Below are positions 55,220 to 64,000 of a DNA stretch of 64,000 bases, piece after piece. The notes beneath the pieces are model-generated. The model ran no database searches. It saw nothing but the letters and a program-made list of their open reading frames with translations, and had not been told where the DNA came from. The position numbers and the translations under genes were made by a program. Source of the DNA: Leptolyngbya sp. SIOISBB (GTDB taxonomy: Bacteria > Cyanobacteriota > Cyanobacteriia > Phormidesmidales > Phormidesmidaceae); assembly GCA_010671905.1 (NCBI GenBank), contig JAAHII010000001.1, positions 2,356,001 to 2,420,000 on the forward strand, written 5' to 3'. Every line of letters begins with the position of its first letter. Position 1 is the first letter of the stretch.

Positions 55220-55374
55220 TTTTGAAGAATTTCCAATCTTTGAAAGAACCAACGGGATACGTTGTTTTGGCTCGACGATCGCAGTAGTGGCAGCGCGATA
55301 AAACCAACTCTCTTGAGTGCTGTAGCCTCTCGGCCACCTCAAGCAGGCGATTACTCTGCCTCAGTTCGCCCGGT

Positions 55375-55941
55375 TTACAGACCTTCCAGCGGCACCTGCA
55401 AAAAGCGAGCCAACTCAGCGCCCTGATTTTCCACCGCCGATAAGGGCAAGGGTTGACCTACTCGTGTAAGCGGAATATCAGGCCGACCTTTAATCCTGAG
55501 GTATAAAGCCCGTTTAGGACTTAAGCCTTCACGAATATCAACCCGAATCGCTTGAATGTTATCAAGCGGATACTCAATTTCGATCTGGCGATTTTCACCA
55601 AAGAAACCTGATCGAAAGATGCGGACCTGATCCGTCTCTTTGTTGAACTCGTTGTAGCCGCCGCCAACATCCAAAGCAATAATGACCCAGAGATAAGTAG
55701 CCAGAGAGATCCCGGCTACGCCGTAGAAGCCCATGGCCACCCCTTGGGGAATGAAAATTAATGCGGTGGGATCAGCAAATGGCAGGAGATTAATTTGCAG
55801 ATAACTCGATAACGCTGCCAAAAAGAAACCCGTGGCGCCGAGCGACACAACCGTTGCCCACCAATAGTTACTGAGGCGGCGGGCACCCAGGACAGAGTAT
55901 TTCAAAATGCGATCGGTACTGGTCTGAATTGATGCAGTCAT
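55375..55941 (-). CDS. ycf4: Photosystem I assembly protein Ycf4
   Basis: Ycf4 is a thylakoid membrane factor that assists assembly of photosystem I. The 188-residue protein has two membrane helices (ATVVSLGATGFFLAALSSYL and GVAMGFYGVAGISLATYLW) and the family stretches LPFADPTALIFIPQGVAMG, FRSGFFGENRQIEIEYPLDN and PLTRVGQPLPLSAVENQGAE. Length is standard. It is divergent from psbD with 240 bp between starts, an arrangement common in cyanobacteria. Confidence 0.97.
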   Translation of the reverse strand: MTASIQTSTDRILKYSVLGARRLSNYWWATVVSLGATGFFLAALSSYLQINLLPFADPTALIFIPQGVAMGFYGVAGISLATYLWVIIALDVGGGYNEFNKETDQVRIFRSGFFGENRQIEIEYPLDNIQAIRVDIREGLSPKRALYLRIKGRPDIPLTRVGQPLPLSAVENQGAELARFLQVPLEGL

Positions 55942-56180
55942 TCGCTGAGAGTTTAAGTATCAGATTGTAAAAATTTAGATCTCTCCCTATCATAATTAGA
56001 AACCTGCATTTCCTAGTTTTGAGCACTCGCGTTGCTCTTAATGGGATGCATTGATAGGGCCAAGTCCTCGTATCACAGAGTACAGGGTTTCTATTGATGC
56101 GATCGCAGCTTTGCAATAAACATGCAAAGTCTTGCATGCTAGACATGCTGGATTTCTAGCTATAGATAAGAGGGTTTGAA

Positions 56181-58607
<2,427 letters not shown>

Positions 58608-58647
58608 TCAATTTGCTTAGTCAAATAAGGTTCATTGGATAGCTTGA

Positions 58648-58685
58648 GAAGCTCCTGTGATATCACAGGAGCTTCTTATTTTTTA
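58648..58685 (+). terminator. Rho-independent terminator of psbDC
   Basis: A perfect 28 bp palindrome (GAAGCTCCTGTGAT and its complement) is followed by TTATTTTTT. Confidence 0.93.
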
Positions 58686-58810
58686 GTCTGCTGTGTGTGC
58701 GATCGCTCAAAACCATGACACATCTATGCCGCCATCAATGTATCGTCAGCTTTCTACCTGACGACAGGAAGACGTCGCCCCCATAGCAAAGAGCGGAGTT
58801 TGGCGTTGCT

Positions 58811-58900
58811 GAAATGAGGGATGAACGGGTTCCTGAAACCAAAACCTCGCCGAGCTTTCAAAAATTAATTCATCCCAGCAATCAGCCACGCTCAGAGTTC
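58811..58900 (+). repeat. Sequence related to the 20196 MITE-like element
   Basis: GGCGTTGCTGAAATGAGGGA followed by TGAACGGGT resembles the left end of 20196-20309, and the segment ends with an imperfect inverse copy near TTCATCCCAGCAATC. Downstream, CAGCGATCTGAATTATTCTT repeats a segment near 9052. Confidence 0.4.
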
Positions 58901-58973
58901 AAAGTGCAGGAATTCAGGTTCTACTGACTGGCGATATCAGCGATCTGAATTATTCTTATCCATCCGTTGATGC

Positions 58974-59828
58974 CTAACTTGCAATCCGTGTCAGTAGGAC
59001 CGGGCAAGGAGTGTAAACCCGCACATAATCTGACATTGATTCACCCAGTAGGCGATCGAGATCGGGCATCCCTTTGGCGATCGAGGGGCGGCGATCGGGC
59101 GACCCGAGAATCATCAGATCCACATTCTTATCTTCCGCTAATTGACAGATCCGACGACCGGCTTTACCTTCGGGAGCTGCCAATCTCGTTTTGATGCCAT
59201 AGCGCTTCGCCTCAGCCGCGGCCTCGGTCAACACGGGGTCTTTATTCGGGTCTGGCTCGGTTTCATCAAAGGGGCGAGCCTTCAGGCTCGACACCGTGTG
59301 AACCAATATGAGCTCAGCACCGCTAATATCTCGCAATAGGTTAATGCCCAGTTTCAAGCCCTCTTTCGCAGAGTCGGACTTATCCATAGCGATCATGACG
59401 CGCTTGATGGGTCGAATGCTATAAAGATCATCTTTAACCAGCAGCATCGGCCGAGAAGACAGCTGAAAAACATATTGGCTCACAGAATTTTCCAAAATCG
59501 CTTTCAAGCCTTTCAAGCCCCGAGAGCCCATCACAATCAGTTCGGCATCCACCTCATTAGCCGCCTTAATCACAATGTCTTTAGGATCACCCTCGCGCAA
59601 CATCGCCGTCACATGAGCCGGATCAAGATCAAGAGTGTTAATCGCTTCTGCTAAAGTGCGGCCACCCGCTTCCCACTTGGCGGTCATGCCCTCTGCGGAA
59701 ATTTGCGGGGGCACCACGTGTAATACAGTAATGTGGGCTCGCTGAATGAGCGGAATTTCCATCAACACTTTCATCATCGCTTCAGTGTTACCGGTGCCAG
59801 AATCCGCTAAAAGAATTTTTTCGATCAT
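58974..59828 (-). CDS. Universal stress protein with two UspA domains
   Basis: The 284-residue protein has two tandem UspA domains. The first starts EKILLADSGTGNTEAMMKVL and includes ELIVMGSRGLKGLKAILENS; the second starts IKRVMIAMDKSDSAKEGLKL and includes VDLMILGSPDRRPS and the end VYTPCPVLLTRI. The ATG at 59828 (MIEKILLADSG) is preferred over a start 16 codons upstream, since domain 1 begins here. UspA proteins bind nucleotides and respond to stress; here the second nucleotide-binding glycine loop is altered. It is monocistronic as far as seen. Confidence 0.88.
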   Translation of the reverse strand: MIEKILLADSGTGNTEAMMKVLMEIPLIQRAHITVLHVVPPQISAEGMTAKWEAGGRTLAEAINTLDLDPAHVTAMLREGDPKDIVIKAANEVDAELIVMGSRGLKGLKAILENSVSQYVFQLSSRPMLLVKDDLYSIRPIKRVMIAMDKSDSAKEGLKLGINLLRDISGAELILVHTVSSLKARPFDETEPDPNKDPVLTEAAAEAKRYGIKTRLAAPEGKAGRRICQLAEDKNVDLMILGSPDRRPSIAKGMPDLDRLLGESMSDYVRVYTPCPVLLTRIAS

Positions 59829-59905
59829 GATGACCTCATTCGGGTGCGCCGCTAACCAGTCGGACACAGTGGACAAAAGAACTTTTATTTAATCGGGAGA
59901 ATTTC

Positions 59906-59930
59906 AAAACCCTTGTTGAACAAGGGTTTT
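59906..59930. repeat. Palindrome of the AACCCTTG type
   Basis: AAAACCCTTGTT, one base, AACAAGGGTTTT: a perfect 12 bp arm palindrome. A related palindrome (GAAACCCTTGCT/AGCAAGAGTTTC) occurs at 62614-62638 and again in the second copy of that duplication. Confidence 0.7.
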
Positions 59931-60064
59931 GCGCTCCATGTCAATAATAGTCATGTGGCTTCACGCAGTTTTGAACGATTTCATAATTCGTAGTAACCGA
60001 TCGCGATTAGTCAATCCATTCCATGAGCCTGATAAGGTGAGCTAGGTCACTAGCACAGGCGTGG

Positions 60065-60517
60065 ATGAAATCGCAAGAGAACGCTCCGGAAAATGCCTTT
60101 GAATATGCAGTCAGAGTGCAGCCTCAACACACCGACTACGGGGGCATTGTGTGGCATGGCAATTACATCGCTTGGCTCGAAGCCGCCCGAGTAGAGTATT
60201 TGCGATCGCACGGTATTGAATTTGCCGACTGGATCAACTGTGGAGTTGATTTGCCCGTCGTTGATTTATCGGTGCAGTATCGGCAGCCTCTGGCCCTGGG
60301 CATGACCGCTCTGATCAAATGTTGGGTGTTACCGTCTCAAAACGTACGGATTATTTGGCAGTATGAGATTTACAACGCCGACACCCAAGAAGTATGCGCC
60401 TCAGCCCAGGTAACCCTCGTCCCCATACAGCAACAACCGAGGAAAATCTTGCGGCGCTTGCCAGAACCCATGCGGTCAGATTTTGCCCGGTTGTTCGCCG
60501 CCTCAGAGGCGCCGTAG
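60065..60517 (+). CDS. Acyl-CoA thioesterase, hotdog fold (4HBT family)
   Basis: The 150-residue protein has the hotdog signature QHTDYGGIVWHGNYIAWLEA and RVEYLRSHGIEF. In the 4HBT family the catalytic Asp is in the place of HTDYGGIV. In cyanobacteria relatives act as 1,4-dihydroxy-2-naphthoyl-CoA thioesterase for phylloquinone synthesis; another acyl-CoA is also possible. It has no operon partner in sight. Confidence 0.88.
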   Translation: MKSQENAPENAFEYAVRVQPQHTDYGGIVWHGNYIAWLEAARVEYLRSHGIEFADWINCGVDLPVVDLSVQYRQPLALGMTALIKCWVLPSQNVRIIWQYEIYNADTQEVCASAQVTLVPIQQQPRKILRRLPEPMRSDFARLFAASEAP

Positions 60518-60716
60518 TAGTCATGCGATTTACCTGGCGTCAAAAACAGAGCTTGGAAGGCCCAGTGCAGATAAAAGACTCTACTGCATGAAGACAGAGT
60601 GCCAGCGATTGGCATTGCGCAAATCCTGGTTCTATAGCCACGGCTCATGACGCGGTTGCGGCACTCCCAAGGATGAAACGGAAAGAATGAAACGGCGGGC
60701 GTACCGGATGAGGCTT

Positions 60717-60778
60717 GGTGGGTCAGGACACGCTCTGGCAGGGGAGCTTTAGCGCGATCTGTGAGGACGTGACCCACC
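60717..60778. repeat. Inverted repeat GGTGGGTCA/TGACCCACC
   Basis: 9 bp perfect arms about 44 bases apart, with further partial pairing in between (GGACACG with CGTCC). The flanking GTGACCCACCCTACGA resembles dispersed repeats often seen in cyanobacterial intergenic regions. Confidence 0.55.
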
Positions 60779-60799
60779 CTACGAGGGACTGATTTTCAG

Positions 60800-60900
60800 G
60801 GCAAGCCGCAGTTTGAACAGGTTGCCCTGGATTCTTGAAACCGCTTCCTGGCATGCATTTCAATTCCGCATTCCGACCTCCGCATTCCGCATTCTGCTAT
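60800..60900 (-). repeat. Dispersed ~100 bp repeat, copy C
   Basis: Runs GGCAAGCCGCAGTTTGAAC to CCGCATTCTGCTAT; the closest relative is copy A at 18510-18611 on the other strand. Confidence 0.75.
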
Positions 60901-60972
60901 CCCAAGGACGGCAGGGCCGTACTGGTATAGATCCCACGCTAGGGCGTCTAGCGATCGCTCGTACGCAGCATC

Positions 60973-61830
60973 TCAATTACGCAGCATCTCGATAAAGACA
61001 TCTACCGCTGGAGCATGAGGCGTTTGGACCAGGGTTGCCACACCGATCACTCGCTCTAACGATTCGGGCAGCGATCGCACCTGCACACCATCCGGAATCG
61101 GTAAAGCCGCCAAACGCGGTAAAATCGCGGCTCCTAACCCTTCGGCCACCATACTGACAATGGTGGAATCTTCTTTAATCACGTAGGCGACCTTGAGTTC
61201 TTGTCCCCAGCGTTGCCAGTGCTCCCTCACCACATTGGTACATTCTGCGTAGTTGTACAGGACAAAGTCGTAGTTGGTGAGGTCGTTCCAAGTTAATCGG
61301 GGCGGTAAATCATGCATGGCTGCGGGCAACAGCGCAACGTACTCATCCCGCGCCACTTCCCACACCCGAAACTCATCAGACCGAGGCAGCGGCACCAGCC
61401 CCATGTCCACTTGCCCCTCGCGCAAAGCTTGCTCAACGCCAGCAGGCTCCAATTCGGTCAAACTGACTTCTACTCGGGGAAACTGTTTGCGAAAGCGAGC
61501 CAAAATTGGCGGCAACAGATGGGTCGCCGCGCTGCGAAACGAGGCAATTCGGAGCCGTCCGGCATACAAGCCCTTTTCCAGGTTCACTTCGTAGTCAATG
61601 CGCTCTCGCAGCTCCAGGATCTTGTACGAGTGGAACAAAACCCGCTCACCGACTTGGGTAAGCTTGGCCCCAAATCGCCCTCGTTTGAGCAGGGGAACAC
61701 CCAGTTCGCCCTCCAAGGAAGCGATCGCCCGGCTCACTGCGGCCTGAGACGTGTCTAGCGCTAGAGCCGCGTTGGAAAAAGTGCCTTCACGGGCGATCGT
61801 GGCCAGGACCAACAATTGATGAATGTTCAT
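60973..61830 (-). CDS. LysR-type transcriptional regulator
   Basis: The 285-residue protein has the N-terminal winged HTH (LLVLATIAREGTFSNAALAL, SQAAVSRAIASLEGELGVPL) and a LysR substrate-binding domain from about residue 88 (LRIASFRSAATHLLPPILAR, PAGVEQALREGQVDMGLVPL). It is divergent from the gene at 61948, with 117 bp between, and a palindromic operator lies 8 bp before its own start, so it likely regulates itself and that gene. The effector is unknown. Confidence 0.93.
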   Translation of the reverse strand: MNIHQLLVLATIAREGTFSNAALALDTSQAAVSRAIASLEGELGVPLLKRGRFGAKLTQVGERVLFHSYKILELRERIDYEVNLEKGLYAGRLRIASFRSAATHLLPPILARFRKQFPRVEVSLTELEPAGVEQALREGQVDMGLVPLPRSDEFRVWEVARDEYVALLPAAMHDLPPRLTWNDLTNYDFVLYNYAECTNVVREHWQRWGQELKVAYVIKEDSTIVSMVAEGLGAAILPRLAALPIPDGVQVRSLPESLERVIGVATLVQTPHAPAVDVFIEMLRN

Positions 61831-61837
61831 AAGGACA

Positions 61838-61860
61838 ATCTATTCGGTTGTCGAATAGAT
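61838..61860. promoter_or_regulatory. Probable LysR operator
   Basis: The perfect inverted repeat ATCTATTCG-N5-CGAATAGAT includes a T-N11-A core (TTCGG...CGAA), the standard LysR recognition form. It lies 8 bp upstream of the LysR start and about 88 bp upstream of the divergent gene. Confidence 0.75.
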
Positions 61861-61947
61861 GAGACTCGCAGATGGTTTTGATCTCTCTTGGGCATAGAGG
61901 TTAGCTTGACGAGCAAGCTGTTGCCATACCGAATCTGACAGGTTGCC

Positions 61948-62436
61948 ATGTTTGAACTCATCTCCTTTCACCGTTTTCGTGACACCCCCAGTGTTCAGTT
62001 TTTTGATATCACCGTCAAAGCTTCCAATGCTCGGGATTTAGTTTTTCACGATGGTCCAGCGACCAGCCCTAACAATACAAACAAAGGCGCTTGGCAGTTT
62101 TATCTGCATCCCAATCAGGAAGATAATTTGCTCGCGGTTTCAGGGGGGCGGACGTTTTATTTGGTCAATTTTGCCTGGGAATATCCGTTCCATGAAGTGC
62201 GCTTGGATGCCAACCGCCACATTTTGCGCTTACCGCCAGGCACTTTTCACCGTTCAGTGTCAGATCCGCATGGCTCACTAGTCATCAACCAAGCGGTGCG
62301 CACAGCCCAAGCCACGGTGACGAGCGAATTCCGGGTTTACAGCAGCGACGAGATCCCACGCTTACGTCGATTGCTAAACTCTGGTTTACAGCCCATGCGC
62401 CACGGCTTTATCGAAGACTGGCCGATGGCGGCTTAA
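61948..62436 (+). CDS. Cupin-like protein of unknown function
   Basis: The 162-residue soluble protein has a possible cupin-type beta barrel: AWQFYLHPNQEDNLLAVSGG, TFYLVNF, YPFHEVRLDA and RHILRLPPGTFHRSVSDPHG. His residues at FHEV and TFHRS could bind a metal. The family is not recognised. It is divergent from the LysR gene and shares its operator region, so it is the likely target of that regulator. Confidence 0.65.
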   Translation: MFELISFHRFRDTPSVQFFDITVKASNARDLVFHDGPATSPNNTNKGAWQFYLHPNQEDNLLAVSGGRTFYLVNFAWEYPFHEVRLDANRHILRLPPGTFHRSVSDPHGSLVINQAVRTAQATVTSEFRVYSSDEIPRLRRLLNSGLQPMRHGFIEDWPMAA

Positions 62437-62684
62437 AAAACACCTAAAGCTGACACGCCATTTCGCGCATCTGCCCCCGCCGAGATGGGTGCGGGGGAGA
62501 ACAGCTTAAGCGCTGAGAACGGCCTGCTGGGTAACATTGAGATGACTGTACTCAGACGTCATTGAAGGCATCTGATGGTAGGCTGCGATTCGCTCAAATC
62601 ATTTTAGATCGCTGAAACCCTTGCTCAGCAAGAGTTTCCAATTCTGCATTCCAGATTTTGTAGGGCCTTCTTGGATATTAAAAA

Positions 62685-62720
62685 ACGAGTCCCTGCTGGA
62701 CAATACCAGCAGGGACTCGT
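62685..62720 (-). terminator. Rho-independent terminator, distal copy
   Basis: The 15 bp perfect arms ACGAGTCCCTGCTGG/CCAGCAGGGACTCGT surround a 6-base loop. On the minus strand the stem is followed by TTTTTT, so it ends transcripts of the gene at 63145-64000. Confidence 0.85.
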
Positions 62721-62869
62721 AGATCAGCACATTAGTCATGCTGGAGAGTGCAACGTACTGATGGTAGGCTGCGATTCGCTCAAATCATTTTAGATCGCTG
62801 AAACCCTTGCTCAGCAAGAGTTTCAATTCTGCATTCCAGATTTTGTAGGGCCTTCTTGGATATTAAAAA

Positions 62870-62905
62870 ACGAGTCCCTGCTGGACAATACCAGCAGGGA
62901 CTCGT
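62870..62905 (-). terminator. Rho-independent terminator, proximal copy
   Basis: Same stem and T run as 62685-62720, in the second unit of the duplication. It is the first one met by transcripts of the large minus-strand gene. Confidence 0.87.
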
Positions 62906-63002
62906 AGATCAGCACATTAGTCATGCTGGAGAGTGCAACGTACCCTAACGTCAGTTCGGGTTAAAAAAGCTCCCGTCAGATCAGCATCTTAGGTGTGCAT
63001 TT

Positions 63003-63095
63003 CCCCCCTTAGGAGGGGGCAGGGGTGGGTTTTTCGACCCTTTTAAGTCTCCTTCGGACCCACCCCGCCCTGCGGGCACCTCTCCTAAGGAGGGG
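63003..63095. repeat. Imperfect long inverted repeat
   Basis: CCCCCCTTAGGAGGGGGCAG plus GGGTGGGT on the left pairs imperfectly with ACCCACCCCGCCCTGCGGGC plus CTCCTAAGGAGGGG on the right. It lies between the large gene and its terminators. Confidence 0.65.
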
Positions 63096-63144
63096 ATTGG
63101 GGTCACTGGTTAACGAAGAAACGTTATCCCAAATTCACGTTACC

Positions 63145-64000
63145 CTAGGCAAACACTTCGCGCCCTTCAAATCGGCCAAAAGCTTCATAATGCTGGAAGC
63201 CATTGGCAATTGTTCCAGCATTGACGGCATTGGCAATATCCCCATGGAGAGATAGGTAGCTCGCTTCGTTATACAAGGCGCTCGGTTGCCGCCCCTCAAA
63301 CTGACCGAATAGAGTGAAGTGTGCATAAGCATCAATCCCCACCACATCCGGATTATTCGCCAAGTAGAACGCCTCATCAAACAGCGATAGATTAGGTCCT
63401 CTGCCCTCGTCAGCGCCCAATAGAATGTAATGCTGGAAACCGCTTGCCAAAGAGCCTTGAGCAACTCCCAGAGCCACATCCGGGTTATTGAGCAGATAAT
63501 CGCTCTCATCAAAGAAGGCGCTGGGATCGCGGCCTTCAAGGTGACCGAAATTCAAGAAATGGCTTAGGCCGCTGGCCAGAGATCCGTTGGCAACAGCCCC
63601 AGCAATATCTGGGTTTTGGTTGAGATAGAACGACTCGTTGTAGAGCACACTCGGGTTGCGGCCCTCATTAATGCCAAAGGCCACAAAGTGCTGGTATCCA
63701 GAACTCAGTACCCCGGCTGTTACCAAACCGGCAACATCTGGGTTTTGGGCCAGGTAGAACGATTCGTCATAAAGTTGAGCAAGGGGTAAGAAGCCCACTG
63801 TATCCCCTGGAACAATCGCAGCTAGATTTTGGAGCTGCAGTTGTTGCTCAAAGTCGACGAATTCACTGAGCAGCCCGGTGATGCCAATGGTAACTGTGGT
63901 CGTCGTCGTCAGCCCGAGGTCATCGCTGACGGTGTAGCTAAAGGTGTCGGTAGCGGTACGCCCCTGGGCCAGGGTATTAAACACCCCGTTGGGATCGTAA
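63145..64000 (-). CDS. C-terminal part of a large exported repeat protein, cut by window edge
   Basis: The frame is open to the window end (first codons YDPNGVFNTLA), so only the last 285 residues are seen. The N-terminal part visible is the end of a VCBS/cadherin-like domain (ATDTFSYTVSDDLGLTTTTT). After a linker, five repeats of about 43 residues follow, each like YDESFYLAQNPDVAG...SGYQHFVAFGINEGRNPS; the fourth is shorter (no insert between NPDV and HFTLFG). The repeat pattern (xYLxxNPDVA...F-G--EGR) is known from large secreted cyanobacterial and proteobacterial proteins. It is probably a cell-surface or extracellular protein. Confidence 0.85.
   Translation of the reverse strand, partial: YDPNGVFNTLAQGRTATDTFSYTVSDDLGLTTTTTVTIGITGLLSEFVDFEQQLQLQNLAAIVPGDTVGFLPLAQLYDESFYLAQNPDVAGLVTAGVLSSGYQHFVAFGINEGRNPSVLYNESFYLNQNPDIAGAVANGSLASGLSHFLNFGHLEGRDPSAFFDESDYLLNNPDVALGVAQGSLASGFQHYILLGADEGRGPNLSLFDEAFYLANNPDVVGIDAYAHFTLFGQFEGRQPSALYNEASYLSLHGDIANAVNAGTIANGFQHYEAFGRFEGREVFA

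Larger units (their letters stand above)
60518..60972. other. Intergenic region with two repeats
   Basis: No gene. Contains the 60717-60778 inverted repeat and copy C of the ~100 bp dispersed repeat. Confidence 0.55.
62572..62942. repeat. Tandem duplication of ~186 bp
   Basis: 62572-62757 and 62758-62942 are nearly identical (one base missing in the second copy within GAGTTTCCAATTC). Each copy holds a GAAACCCTTGCT palindrome and one terminator hairpin. Confidence 0.95.

Overview
The window is cyanobacterial chromosome. The evidence is direct: photosystem II genes (a psbD locus overlapping psbC), ycf4, petG, a cytochrome cM-like gene, the phycobilisome core gene apcF, heme oxygenase for bilin synthesis, type I glutamine synthetase, and the HIP1 palindrome GCGATCGC scattered through the sequence. 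Several proteins (DUF1400 hydrolase, DUF3531, PEP-CTERM, CHAT) are typical of larger, often filamentous cyanobacteria. The species cannot be named from this.

Layout. 1-3.9 kb: a CHAT protease-like protein cut by the window start, an esterase and purH. 4.0-10.8 kb: five minus-strand genes around a type IV pilin (two tandem paralogous methyltransferases, a membrane-anchored TPR-like protein, the pilin, an ArnT/PMT-type glycosyltransferase). 11-18.5 kb: an NblB-like HEAT protein, heme oxygenase, a large PlsY-like/PEP-synthase-like fusion and small hypotheticals. 19.0-26.3 kb: an accessory region with an AraC-family regulator divergent from three genes for exported proteins (SnoaL-like protein, duplicated AhpD/CMD protein with calcium loops, outer-membrane barrel protein), a possible MITE in the shared promoter region, and a pile of nested, decayed IS elements downstream. 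26.8-34.4 kb: a PEP-CTERM protein, membrane proteins, a CocE-type hydrolase, a frameshifted ion channel and a DUF1400 hydrolase. 34.8-46.5 kb: mostly housekeeping (tRNA-Met, rsmA-ispE-DUF3531, cytM, petG, sugar kinase, apcF, glnA). 47.1-48.5 kb is a gene-free AT-rich stretch with two good inverted repeats. 48.5-58.7 kb: a solute-binding lipoprotein, a TIGR03960-type radical SAM protein, a ketosynthase, a frameshifted cyclophilin, ycf4 and psbD-psbC. 59-64 kb: a universal stress protein, a thioesterase, a LysR regulator with a clear operator facing a cupin-like gene, a tandemly duplicated terminator, and the C-terminal repeats of a large protein that runs off the window.

The most notable points are these. 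(1) psbD of the psbDC operon carries two frameshifts and one nonsense codon although the rest of its sequence is well conserved. (2) Frameshifts at homopolymer runs also occur in an ion channel gene, a cyclophilin gene and an IS110 transposase, so base-calling errors must be excluded before any biological reading. (3) The AraC/three-secreted-protein module at 19.0-24.2 kb looks acquired and has no obvious named pathway; it is the best candidate for an undescribed system. (4) At least three families of short dispersed repeats are visible: a MITE-like ~130 bp element in three copies, a ~100 bp element in four copies, and several palindromes. No CRISPR array, rRNA or prophage was seen.
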